DNA of 38,875 nucleotides, from the NCBI GenBank assembly GCA_002751075.1, contig NAOQ01000226.1:61222-100096 (forward strand), in the 5' to 3' direction. The translations under genes and the position numbers were made by a program. This document shows positions 11,850-24,341 of the stretch, in pieces. Source of the DNA: Ichthyophonus hoferi. Taxonomy: Eukaryota; Opisthokonta; Ichthyosporea; Ichthyophonida; Ichthyophonidae. The notes under the pieces are model-generated. The model searched no databases, was not told the DNA's origin, and worked only from the letters and a program-made list of their open reading frames with translations. Each line of letters begins with the position of its first letter. Position 1 is the first letter of the stretch.

Positions 11850-12075
11850 TTCAAAGTTGTATCTTTTTTAATCGCGTATCGTGTTTACAACCGCCGTGTT
11901 TATTAATAGTTGTTTCCGTTCCTGCTCAAAGTTGTTGTATTTTTGCTAACCGTATATTGTGTTTCAAACCGTGTTTATTCTTAGTTGTTTCTATTCCTGT
12001 TCAAAGTTGTTATTTATATCTTTGTTGTTATAAAATTGTCAACTCTGATACACCTTTTTTTAGTTAAATAAATTC
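11850..12075 (+). repeat. 75-bp tandem repeat, three units
   Basis: TCAAAGTTGT recurs at 11851, 11926 and 12001, exactly 75 bp apart. Units one and two also share GTGTTTAC/CAAACCGTGTTTATT and TAGTTGTTTC. The third unit is partial. Because 75 is divisible by three, a 97-codon plus-strand frame (11774-12067) repeats a Cys-rich hydrophobic 25-residue unit (QSC, then a CIFxNR-like stretch). No start context, TATA box or splice signal supports expression, so I list it as a repeat and not a gene. Confidence 0.75.
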
Positions 12076-12079
12076 TCAT

Positions 12080-13120
12080 GATATTTTTGAATATCAAATT
12101 TAAAATTTTTCATACCAAATCCTAACCGGCGTCTGCAATCTGCATGGATTAAATTATGATTCTACCTGTCCATCTCCACATGTGTAGTGCACTGCAATTT
12201 ATTTCAAAAAACTTTGGTTTTTAAAATATCAGTGGTAAAAGTTGTAAATATACATGTTTCTGGAGGCTAATCTTGGAATAAAAGCCAGCATAATACGCAT
12301 GATTTCCTATTGGTATCCTAGTTGAATATGCCTTGAATAATGTATTATTTTAAACAAGCCCTTTTTCAATCCTGATCATGATCTATAAATACCTTATGCT
12401 TTTCCTTAAGGGTTTTTGCACGCCGTTGATCAGATCAGTTCTCACCTCTGTTTACCCCCATTCTTTTAGCTAATAATATTATACCTTCAATTGATATATT
12501 GCTAACTACCAACTCACATTTTGGATCTATGCTTAATTTTGGATAGCCTGGTATGCCGAAAGAAAGAGAATTGAAAGATATAATGTAAAACGGCGTATGT
12601 ACATGAATACATATACATACTTGAGAGAAACTATAATGTACACATGTGGAAATTGAGGACATGCATATACATATCTATCTACCCATAAGAACCCATATGT
12701 ACGCATGCGTACATATGGTATTTCGATGCATAGCGTTTTTTCTTTTGAATTGAGTGACATTGCAAATAATAATAATAGTAATAATATTAATAATATTAGT
12801 AATAGAGTTGAAAAATAGAGCTTGGTTTCTGGTTTAGTGACCTGTATCCTTCACTGTAATAAGAAAAACGACATAAAAACAAAATCTAAGAGGTCTAGAC
12901 CATTGGTACTACAGGCATGTGCGTATATGCATGTTATATTTATGTAAGCTATGGACGCACATGTGTACTTGTATATTTTCTTACTATTATTATTTCTTTT
13001 TGAAGACATACATACCAATAAATAGTATAAAAGTTGGAACATGAATCAAGATGATTCAGAGAGAATTTAAGTGTTCGTTCACATAAAGTATAATATATAC
13101 ACAGCAACACTGTTGATACG
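12080..13120. other. Intergenic, no gene seen
   Basis: AT-rich sequence with short TAA/ATA runs (12765-12805) and tetranucleotide-like TATG/CATA text (12595-12720). The minus-strand open frames here are driven by that repeat text. Confidence 0.5.
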
Positions 13121-14000
13121 TGTTACAAGATCGTTAACTTTGAATGAAACACATATTTTAAATGGATTTGCAGATACATAGTTTTTGCAAGCACTTAACA
13201 TCAATGAATTGACTAATGTGCCTATCAAATAAGTACACTGTAGTATAAGATTATCGAAATAGGATTAGACATTCCTAGTGGGTCTCTGATATCTTTCATG
13301 AATGGTGTTAGTCGATAAGAATATTTATGAATGGTCCCATTTAGATAATTGAACACAGCTCTACGGATGTTAGCCAAAAAAAATAACACCCAGAGTAAAG
13401 CAAAGTATTAAAGAAAACAAAAATCAATAATAAAGGGCCCGTTCACACATACGCGGTGTCAATAGCAAAATTCAAAGTTCTCGTAAACGCATACCAGAAT
13501 ACTTTGCATTTAATTATATATAAGTAATATACACATTGTTATTGTAACGTCTAATTCACCACTGGCTCTTACATACGATAATGTCTAGATTACTCGCTCG
13601 TTCAGAACTCAGAGAACTGCTTACTAACATTAAATAGCGACAATAGTTATTATTTACATCGTAATATATCGCCCCTTAATGATTGAACCCATTGTGCAAT
13701 TTCCACATTGGCACCCAAGCGCATCAAAGCATCTATCCCTTTTTGAATTAGACCAGAGATATAATTGCTACAGCCAGTTATGTTACCTAGAGTTGGTATA
13801 TGGGCCTTCTATAGAACCTCAATCACAACAACTGAGCCTTAAAGACAGATCTGATCAAGTGACTATTACTAACACTGGTCCAGCAATATTAACCACTACT
13901 ACTATCAGTGACACAATTGGAGATTCCAAAGGCTATGGACAAGGCAATAGAGCTACTACAGTTTCTGGTAATACGAAAATAATTTGCAATCAGATATAGC
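13121..14000 (+). mobile_element. Fossil LTR-retroelement piece: LTR plus adjacent internal sequence
   Basis: The LTR-like part runs about 13121-13549, starting TGTTAC and ending GTAACG, which gives near-perfect TGTTAC/GTAACA-type ends. On this strand the 29253 copy carries a TATAAAAGG box and then AATAAAGG, so plus is the likely sense. Bases 13550-14000 match the internal sequence beside other copies at 29660-29880, 28795-29095 (inverted) and 7215-7640 (inverted). A frame of about 106 codons at 13679-13999 is conserved in outline among copies, which suggests a former element gene. Old, incomplete and broken; the family is unresolved. Confidence 0.55.
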
Positions 14001-15841
14001 AATGAATAATAATATCTGACAGGTTTAAAACAATTTAATGATTGAAATTGAATCCAATCAATTTAATTATGATTAGATAAGAATATGAAGTACATAACAT
14101 AACTCTATTCATACATCTATTTATGTATTCTTGCTCCACTAGATGAAATATCTCCATGTTTGTCATTATTTTGTTTTGTTTGGCTTATTTACGTGGAAAA
14201 ATCTAACCGGTCATCACATTGTCGTAAATTATGTTGATAATTCACGGTGATTAAAAAATTCCGGATTCTAGTCTATCTACGAGTTAATGATAAAACCATG
14301 ACATAAATCTATTAACGTATAAACACGTCCCTTTCAGGGCGCTATTCTCATAGCCCATTGTAATCTTGATTTTTATTGGTTTATAAGCAAATGCTGTTGG
14401 CGGTATATGATTGCTTTGTATTTGTAGTCTACAATAGCCTATGGTGTTCTTATATTATAAAAGCCGCTACTGACAATAAAACAAGCCCGTTAATTTGATT
14501 TTAAAATGAGCACATCATGGTAGGTTCTGATAAAATGTGTTAATTTATACTTCAGTCTCACGGTCCAATACCTATTTCATGTCTAAAGAAATTTTAATTG
14601 AAGCAAAATAACTTGAATTGGAAAAACTGAATAATTGATTCAGTTCTTCGATAAATTAATTGTATTAAAGAAATCGGTAATTTATTATTGGTGATACGTA
14701 ATTTTAGTAGATAAATATTAACGAATTTAAAATAAGACTTAAAATATACTTTCCTATTAGACATGCTTTTCAATCAACAATTTCTCAGGACAGAACTATA
14801 AAAAAAATACACAATACCCGGTGCTTTATGATAGTATATCAATTCATATATTCTAATTTTTCAAAAATTTAAAATTTAAATATTAAAATTAAAAGCATTC
14901 TGTGGTGTATTATAATTTAATATCGGACGTAAAACTAGTCTCCGTTGGTGTGCCTATCTTTTTCTAGGTGTTCTTAGTTACCAATAGTAAAGTACAAGCC
15001 AAAGCTTTTGTGAGTTCTCTTTTAAAATTTACAACTGTTCTAAAGTTAGAGACGCTTTATCCTTCTTACCCTGTGATTTGTAAAATGAACAATAACTATG
15101 ATCTAAACCACTGTAACCATGGACCAGCACTATACAAGTATTATATAGTGGTTTGAGTATATCAGACTTGACTAGTCGACCTTTTATAAATCTGGATGTT
15201 AAACATCTAACACATCAGAATCAAAAGGCAATGTAAATTTGGCAACTTAAAAACTGTAATAGCAAACAGTCACAGCAAAAAGTATCTTTTTTATTGTTTT
15301 GGGAACTTATTATAGACAGAGGATCGAGTAACACCAAATAGATCTGGATGAAGTTCAGATTGGTTTGCGGTTCATAAGGAATACATCGCCACAAACTCGT
15401 AGACCAGTAGGCTGACAATATTTATTGACCTTAAAAGGTAGCTGTAACCAAATGTTAAGACAAGCGTTAATAATAGCCAAGTATAATCCATCTAAACGTG
15501 GTGAGCTACCTGGTTTCTAACACTTAATGATAATAAAGTATTAGTACAGAATGTAGATTGGATATATTTAATTAGGTATTTATACTATTGTAAGGCAAGA
15601 TTTAGAGTAGGGCTCTTTTGAATTAGATAATACTCGGGGCATCCTATTGCTTATTTATGATAAAATCTCAATGCACCTATAGGAATAGTCCAAAACACCG
15701 CTATAAGATTCGCACTATTTCACTATTTCACACCAAATATTCTTACGAATGAACAGGTGACATTTTACTAGCAAATTAAATAATTTCTGTGCAAAACGTA
15801 ACACCGCACACTACGTAGCAAGTAAAGTAGAAATATTAGTT
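14001..15841. other. Intergenic, upstream of the ABC transporter gene
   Basis: No supported gene. Two short frames (14968-15156 plus, 15221-15418 minus) lack motifs. The last few hundred bases should contain the ABC transporter promoter; no clear TATA box was identified. Confidence 0.5.
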
Positions 15842-18800
15842 ATGCGAGAAAAAGATTTATTAGAACATGATATAGGGGAAGGCAGCCCTGGTGTTGAAAA
15901 AAAAATACCCGAAGATGTAGATATTGTTTCCTTTAACATCGGTGGATCTTCCACTGCAAATAAGATTGATCAGAAGGAGCTCGAGCCTGCTACTGCCAGC
16001 TTCAAGTGAGTGTCTATTGACCTATAGAGACTGTGTGTGAATGATTGTAGGGCTATAGGGTTTAATAGTTGTGAATGATTTTATATATTACTTATCATGT
16101 TTGTGTTTATAAATAGTAAGTAGGAAGAGGGTGTTGGAGAAAGGATCCACAGAAATTTTTTATAATCAATTACAGTAATTATGTATATATGCTATTGACA
16201 TGTATGTATGAACAATACCGTATTAATCATCAGTAATTTCAATTACATTCATGGCATCCACCTCATGTTTCTCTCTGTGTAGAAGGTAGGCACACTATTT
16301 ACACCATATCTATCCGTTGTCATACAGAGATCTATTCCGGTTTGCCGACACGAAAGACTGGCTTCTCCTTACTGCTGGTACCATCTGTGCCTGTGTGACC
16401 GGCGCTCTCTTTCCTCTCTTTGCAGTATTCTTCGGAAACTCAATCAACGCCTTCTTTCCTTATAATCAAGATGCTATAGATTCAGCCTGTCTCGAATTTG
16501 TTTACCTCGCCATAGGTCTAGGTACCTCCACATGGTTACAATATTCATGTTTCTCTATATCAGCGGCCAGACAAGTTCAGAAACTAAGAGGAGAGTGCTT
16601 GCGGTCCACCCTAAAACAAGAAATAGCATGGTATGACAAAAGTAAATCAAGCCAGATTTCAAGTCAAATTGCTGGAGATACAGTGATAATACAAGAAGGA
16701 ATGGGGCAGAAATTAGGGGATGTTATCAAATTGCTGTGCCAGTTTGTAGCAGGCTATGTTATAGGGTTTACTAAGGGGTGGAAAATGGCATTGGTATGTA
16801 AGTGTGTATAGAATAGTGTGTATGTATGTGTCACACATGTGTATATAGTGTAGTATATGTATATGTTGTAGTGTATGTATATGCAGTTTTTTATTTAAGA
16901 GTTTATATACACATTCAGAACTACTCCACCTTGTCCCACCCACATCCACACTAACAGCCCTGTTTCCCTCTCCCTCTTCCTCCTACCTCTACAGGTCCTT
17001 CTCTCTTCCATCCCGCTTCTAGTAATTAGTATGGGTGTGTTTTCTTGGTCTTTGAACGCCCTCACTACCGAGTGTCAAGCTATGTACGCACGGGCTGGAG
17101 GAGTAGTAGAGGAAACATTTGGTGGAATCAGAACAACTACAGCTCTGAACGCTCAAAAGAAAATGCAGGCCAAGTAAAGCTTATGTGTTAGTGTTTGGTG
17201 TGTTTCTGGTTCTATACCTCTGTGTATTAGTATATAGGTGTGTGAGTATGTTGGTATATAGGTACATTGGTATAGATATGTCGATATGTTTTGATAATGG
17301 GATTTGAGTGGATTAAAATCCTTTAAAATCTATTTATTTGGACTCGTATATTTTAATTTATTTAATTGTACCAATAGGCTTTCTGGAGATAATTTTCTAT
17401 AAATACCTACCCATCTACATACATACATACATACATATGTACATATGTACATATACCTACCTACTTATCCACCTACCTACCTATCTGCATACATACATAC
17501 ATACATACCTACTTACATACAGATATAAAGAGTTTGTCAGTGATGCTGAGGTAGTCAGCATCAAGGGGGGTTTCGTCACAGGCGCCTCTATAGGGGTTAT
17601 GCTAATGTCTATATTTTTAACGTACGCTCTTGGTTGGTGGTATGGTGGTAAGTTAATTTCCGACCGTGACCCTCAAGTCAGCACCGTGGGAGATGTGGTT
17701 AAAGTCTTCTTTGCCGTTATTATTGGTTCGATGTCGATTGCCCAGTTGGGACCTAATGCTAAGGTTGATGCTGTGGCTGTATATGTGTTTATGTTTGTAA
17801 TATTATGTGTTGGTAGGTTTGTGTATATGCTACATGTAAACATACACCTATCTACCCACGCACCTTCCATTAGTACAACCAATCAGATGCACTTTTTTCC
17901 TAGCTCAAAGCCAATAATTTGTGTTGCAAAATAAAAGATACTATACTTTTGCATTTCAGCTTTGTTATCACACATTTTTATTTTTTGTTTATGTTTATAA
18001 CACCCACCGCTATTGTTAAAAACGATAAAACCCTAATTAACTTATGTTCCCATAGATGGTTCCTTCCTTATGCGATCATATCAGAAACATATATATATGT
18101 ACATATATCTACTACATATACACCTCTAAAACCCATTTCTCTTACCCTCCCAGGCTGTAGCCAACGCCCTAGGAGCCCTGTCCAATGCTATTAAAATTTT
18201 GGATCGCAAAAGTTCAATTGATGTATTTGAAGAGAAAGGAGAAATACCTAGGACTATCAGGGGGGAGATAGTAATGGAAGGTATTGAGTTTGCTTACCCA
18301 ACGCGCCCAGATATTCATATATTAAAGGGTCTGGATTTGGTCATTCCGGTATGTTTCTCCCTACCCCCCTAGAGCTACTGTGATAGTATAGAATAGGATA
18401 GGATAGGATAGGGTAGGGTAGGGTAGGGTAGGGTAGGGTGAAATGTGATGATATAGAATAAGATGGGATATAATGTGATATGATATGATATGGGAATGCT
18501 TATTTAAATTTTAAATTTTAAAAACTCACTTGCCCATTATTCCCCGCTTATTGTTATCCACCAGCCAACAAATCCTTGAAATAAACACAAGACGATCCGA
18601 GTATAATTTAAACCTTTCTTTTCTTTTGTTGTTCATTTTTTTAAAAATAAATTATAGTCTAGTTATACCAACCAGTACCATAAGTTAAACCCTAGACAAT
18701 GAAAGTAATATTTCTATATCTATATACAATAAAAAATAAAATTTAAAAACAATTTAAAAAATTAAATCCAGCATCTCAGTGTGTCCCTCTACTTATGCCT

Positions 18801-21800
18801 CCCTAATGTCTTAATATCACAGGCAGGTAAAACTGTAGCCCTGGTAGGTGCATCAGGGTCAGGAAAATCTACAATAGTATCTCTGCTCCAACGGTTTTAC
18901 GACGTTAAAAAGGGTAGTCTAAAAGTAGACGGGATAGATGTAAGAGACCTTAATCTACGCTGGCTCCGAGGGCAATTAGGGCTTGTTAGCCAAGAACCAA
19001 TACTATTCTCCGGTTCTATAGCTGAGAACATAGGCTTTGGTATCACCAGTCTAGGGAAGACTGCCAGTAGAGAGGAGATTATTGCTGCAGCTAAAAAGAG
19101 TAATGCCCACAGGTTTATAGAGGCCTTCCCCCAGGGGTATGATACCATGGTGGGAGAGAAGGGTGTGCAGTTATCAGGTGGGCAGAAGCAACGTATTGCT
19201 ATTGCTCGTGCTATTATCCGTGACCCTGCTATCCTTTTATTGGACGAGGCTACCTCTGCCTTAGATACAGAGAGTGAAAGAGTAGTTCAAAGTGCTCTGG
19301 ATGCGCTATTGGCTGAGAGGAATGGCACGTGCTTGGTAATTGCACATCGCCTTTCCACCATTCAGAATGCCGATTTCATTGCAGTGTTTAACGATGGGTG
19401 TATAGTAGAACAAGGCACACATAGTAGACTAATGGAGATAGAGAATGGTGTGTATAAGAACCTCGTACAGCTACAAGTCAGGAGTCAGAAAGATAGCGAC
19501 TTGATAGATGATTACGATAAGCAGGAGAAGGAAGCGGAACCGGTGGGTACCGGTGAGTACTTCTCATTGGTTGATGGTTGCTGTTGCTAGGCTCGGTTTG
19601 GTGCATATGGGTGTATATTGATTGATTGATTGTATATATAGGTAAGGGTGTATACATCCTTGTTCAATTAAATATAATTAAATCGAACTACATGATCATC
19701 TGCATCTCTTATTGGACCACATATATTCCCATCCTCTTGCCTTACTACTCAACCAATCATATCATATCATTATTAACAACCAATGATTAATTTAGGCATT
19801 AGTGTACGATCTAACTGTTGATTGAATCCTTTACCTTTGACTTGCATACTTGACCACTGAACAGCGCCACATAATTACAATTAAAATTATGTGCAACTAG
19901 AATGAATGAATGACATTAGACCACTACTCATCCTTGTTTCCTTTTGCAGTACGATCTATTGGTGACGGCGCACGTGCCTCCTCTCTCGTAAGTCGCGGTA
20001 GTTTACATTGCCAATCAGAAATAGATATTGAGAGGCTAGCGGATAGTACGGACCTGGAGGTGCGTCGACATATCTACCTGAGAATTATGGGTCTCAATAA
20101 AGACAGATGGTATGTAAAGGGCAAGGGTAGCAAACAGAGAGAGTATAGCACAGTGTGGTATGACATAGTTTAGTATAGTGTAGTATAATTATAGTATAGT
20201 ATAGTTAGTATAGTATAGTATATTTATAATATAATATAGTCATAATATAGTATAGTATAGTATAGTACAGTTATAGTGTAGTATAGTTACAGTATGATAT
20301 GATATAATATAAGATGAGAGAATAAGGTAAGTTACGATATTTTATAATATAATGCACGGCAATATACTACAATCAATACAATATACACTTGTGAATTTAA
20401 ACCCCAAGCTTATTGGCTATTCCCTCAGGCATATTTGTCTTGTTGGTTTCATTGCCTCATTGGCCAGTGGTGTAACCTACCCACTGTGGTCGGTGATCTT
20501 GACTGATATGATGAATGTATTGGGCATCTACGCCAATAATTTGGACAAGTTATATGAGGAAGTGTGCTATTACTCAGTCATATATACTGTCTTTGCTGTG
20601 GCAGTGGGTATCGTGACCTTTATCCAATTCGCTAGCTTTACCTATATCGGAGAAAAGGTTACGTCAGAACTTCGTAATATGACATTTGAGTAAGTGGTGT
20701 TGGTATGCGACATGATATTTTTTTTCTTTTTTTCTTTTCTTTTCTTGTTTCTCTCTCTGTAGGACAATATGATATAATATTAAATAATATTAAATAATAT
20801 TGCATATTAGATGTGGGTGTGTTTACGTGTACAATACTTTATGATATAATGGCAAAAAGCGTAATGTTCATTAACATAATTTTTCTATGATGTACATATA
20901 TAAATGTGTGTGTACATGTATACTATATGTATATACGCTTTCGCCTATATACTTATACAAACATACAACTATCCCTGGCTGGCAGGGCCACAGCCCGTCA
21001 AAACATCGCCTTCTTCGACAAAGATTGTAACAATACAGGTGCCATTGCAGCACGGCTAGCGACTGAAGCCAAGTTAGTAAAGTCCATTGCTGGGGAGACC
21101 CTAGGCCAACTGATGCAGAATTGCTCTACCTTAGTGTGTGCCCTGTTAATAGCCTTTATACTAGGCTCTTGGAAGATTTCTTTGGTCTTATGCGCTATAT
21201 TACCTATATTAGTAGTGGTGTCAATGTTCCAGTCTAGGTTTTTGATGGCTGGGGCCAAAAGAACACAGGTGGGTAGAGAGGAAGGGAGATTGTATGTTAT
21301 GTTATGTTATGTTATGCTACATTACATTATACTACGTTAAGTTATATTATATTATATGAAATTATATTATACTACATAGCATTATACTATATGATACTAT
21401 ATCTACGTGCAGCCTATCATTTTTTCCTATTCTCGTTAATTAACTGATCAACTAACTGACCCACCCAATCACGTCCCCCTACTAACTTCTCCCCGTCGCT
21501 CTCGCTCTCCCTCTCTCCTATAGGACCATATCGTGGACTCAGGTAAGATGGCTACCGAAGCCATCTCGTCTATTCGTACCGTAGCTTCATTCGGATTGGA
21601 GGAGTCCTTAATAGCCAATTACTATAAAGCATTAGAGTTTCCCTGCCAAGAAGAGATGAAGAAAGGAGTATTGGGCGGGGCCTCCGTGGGTGGTACCCAG
21701 CTGGTGTCCTTCCTGGCTTATGCTTTGATCTTTTGGTATGGCGGACAATTAGTGGCTAGAGGGGAGATTAACTTTGATCAAACTATGAAGTCGTTAATGA

Positions 21801-23574
21801 CAATTATGTTTGCTGCTATGGGATTGGGTAAGTAAGGGTGGGGTATATATATGTATGTTTGTTTATTTGTATGTATGTATGTATATACGTATGTGTGTAT
21901 GTATATATATATGTGTTTATATATGTGTGTTTCATTCAAACGATCCATTGGTTTCTCCTTTCTTTAAAGTTCTGTTGTCATAGTAACAACAAACCAGTTA
22001 ATACACGCACCCTTATCTACGATTATGTCATATTATATCCTATCATTAATACTATTATAATGCACCTACAGACATCTTTTCATATATAAAATCATTTCAA
22101 TTGTATATGATCCATCAGAGATTAACTAGAACGCTACTATATTCTAATGACCCTGTTGCAGTTATAGGAAGTTTTAAAGTATACTTTTAAAATTTTGTTT
22201 CTATTAAAATATTCTTATTACCCCTTTATATCCACAGCCCAAACGTCATCGTTTATGACGGATACAGTGGCAGCCAAGAATGCAGCCAATGATATCTATG
22301 CAATAGTAGATCGTCAGCCTGTTATTGATTGGATGATATCCGATCGGAAGATGCTATCTACCGTATCAGGGGATATAGAGTTGAACGATGTATGTAGGGG
22401 GTGGGGGTTATAGGTTGTATATGTATGTATATGAACATATAGTCTTCACGTTTTATACATTGTGCATCTAGGTGTATGTACTAAAATAAATGAATATATT
22501 TATCCTACGTTTTTCTTTCCTCTCTCCTGAGAGCTATCATACTCTCCGTTATCTCTCTCTCTCTTCTTCATCTCTGTTTTCATTTATCCTTAACCAATAC
22601 ACTACTATACGCTCCACATCATATCCAATCCCACTTCTTTATTTTTATCCTATTCCATTTTCCAATAATAACCTTGCATTATCACAGGTTTATTTCACCT
22701 ATCCCTCTCGCCCTGATCAACCAATCCTGAGAGGCTTTAGCGTAAAAATCCAAGCCGGTCAAACCGTTGCTCTAGTGGGCGAATCAGGTTCAGGAAAATC
22801 AACGATTATATCATTAGTGGAGAGGTTTTATGACCCAGATAGAGGGACAGTCTCATTGGATGGCTATGACCTGCGTGACCTTAATCCAACCTGGGTGCGT
22901 GATCAAATTGGATTGGTCGGCCAGGAACCAACCCTATTTCAGGGAACTATCAGTGAGAACATTTCATTGGGTAAACCGGGTGGAGCAACAAAGAGTGAGG
23001 TGGAAGAAGCAGCTAGGATGGCCAATGCTTATAGCTTTATACAGACCTTCCCTAAAGAGTTTGATACCGAAGTGGGAGACAGAGGTGTACAACTCTCAGG
23101 TGGCCAGAAGCAGAGGATTGCTATTGCTAGGGCTATTGTTAAGGTAGGAGAGAATGGATGCTGTGGATAAAGCACAGTTAGTATGCTGGTGTTGTTGTGG
23201 TGTTATGCTGTTGTACTGTTATACTATTATATTATTAAACTATTAAACAATCATACCATATATGTACTTGTCAATCTAACTGCTCCTTAATCTATCTCTT
23301 TGCCAATCACCAGAACCCAGCCATTCTATTATTAGATGAAGCCACTTCAGCCCTGGATGCTGAAAGTGAGCGCGTGGTTCAGGCAGCCCTCGATGATCTA
23401 TTAGCTGCCAAGCGACGAACCACTATCGTGATTGCACACCGTCTAACCACGATTAAGAATGCAGATCTGATACTAGTAGTGAAACGGGGTGTGATAGTTG
23501 AGCAGGGAACCCATGATTATCTTATGTCACTCAATGGGGTATATACTAATTTGCATCGTAATTCCATTCATTAA
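15842..23574 (+). CDS. ABCB1-like: ABCB-type full transporter (P-glycoprotein/MDR family), 13 exons, 1283 aa
   Basis: This is a membrane ATP-driven exporter, probably of hydrophobic compounds or lipids. The exons, all in phase, are 15842-16005, 16328-16793, 16995-17173, 17523-17763, 18154-18348, 18823-19552, 19950-20109, 20429-20689, 20986-21268, 21524-21827, 22238-22389, 22688-23143 and 23314-23574. The sum is 3852 nt, matching the usual length of about 1280 aa. The order is TMD1 (about 55-350), NBD1 (about 370-640), linker, TMD2 (about 710-1000) and NBD2 (about 1045-1283). NBD1 has Walker [10 protein letters not shown] (Lys430), Q-loop VSQEP, signature LSGGQKQR (532), catalytic Glu557 and H-loop His590. 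NBD2 has GESGSGKST (Lys1082), LSGGQKQR, Glu1206 and His1239. Both ATP sites therefore look catalytic. The donor of exon 4 (AAG/GTTGAT) is weak and was chosen because the joined text fits the family. The substrate cannot be read from sequence. The start is the first ATG, followed by an acidic tail before TM1. Confidence 0.95.
18392..18439. repeat. Intronic pentanucleotide run: AGGAT units turning into AGGGT units
   Basis: Within intron 5 of the ABC gene, several GGATA units are followed directly by about six to seven GGGTA units. The second part looks telomere-like but has a 5-bp unit. Confidence 0.85.
20160..20330. repeat. Intronic TATAG/ATAAT simple repeat
   Basis: Interrupted TAGTA pentamer runs fill most of intron 7 of the ABC gene, between exons ending at 20109 and starting at 20429. 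Confidence 0.85.
21288..21390. repeat. Intronic TATGT/ATTAT simple repeat
   Basis: Starts about 20 bp after the donor of exon 9 of the ABC gene, with TTATG pentamers grading into ATTAT-type units. Confidence 0.8.
21839..21930. repeat. Intronic TATG/TATA simple repeat
   Basis: A TATGTATG-type tract begins within about 15 bp of the exon 10 donor of the ABC gene and runs for about 90 bp. Confidence 0.8.
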
Positions 23575-24341
23575 ATATACGGTTTTAGTGTGTTTGTGTG
23601 TTGTTAGCTGAAACGTGACTGGTTCACTGGTTTAAGATTAAGAAAGAGTTGGTTGCTTATAAAATATTAAACAAAATATTGGCCGATATTTCTTATATTT
23701 GAGATAAAGGGAACGGAAATTGATGAGAGAGTAGGAGAGGCTTGAGACCAGTACTTAGAGCGATTTCTTTTAAAATTTGTAGTATTAGACAGATATGGAG
23801 TGTGTATATGTTGTAAAATGCCCATCTGAAAAGGTTCCTATAGTTGAATTCCATCATTGAATTATCTCTTGTAATGTATAATATCTTATGAAGTATGTAC
23901 TATTTACCTTCCCTAACATAGTATAGACTAAGTTAATAAGCATATGTAATTGGTGTGTCACTCTTACGTTGGCCCAATAAGTCAATTAATCGTATTATAA
24001 TCGCTGACTAAACTCTAAATAATTTCTCGATTGGGAGTTGTCTCTTAATCTCTAGGTCGGTAGTGATTACACACAAACATCTAGTTCTTGCTGGTAGAAA
24101 ATACTTTTTTTTGAGCAGCCTAAGCAATAGGATATGTCATGGCACAGATAGTACAAGGTATCAACTATAAGGCTTATTGCATGCTATTATAATCTCTAAT
24201 AAAAAGTGTTAAAACGTTGACAGTCCCTTGGATTGTGCTTGCTTTGATGTTACTAATCACCTATTAAGTCATCATATACTATACATCATAATATCTAATC
24301 TAGATATTGTTGAATTCCTAAGATTATCCGGAACCTCATCG
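23575..24341. other. ABC gene 3' flank and intergenic stretch
   Basis: Contains the 3' UTR of the ABC transporter. No AATAAA close to the stop was identified. The rest is unremarkable AT-rich sequence. Confidence 0.5.

Noticed and set aside
12435-13042. Minus-strand small frames with many Tyr, Val and Cys codons
   Set aside because: They run through TATG/CATA repeat text and lack start context or splice signals.
18392-18439. Interstitial telomere or chromosome-fusion scar
   Set aside because: The unit is 5 bp and grades from GGATA to GGGTA within an ordinary intron, so local slippage explains it better.
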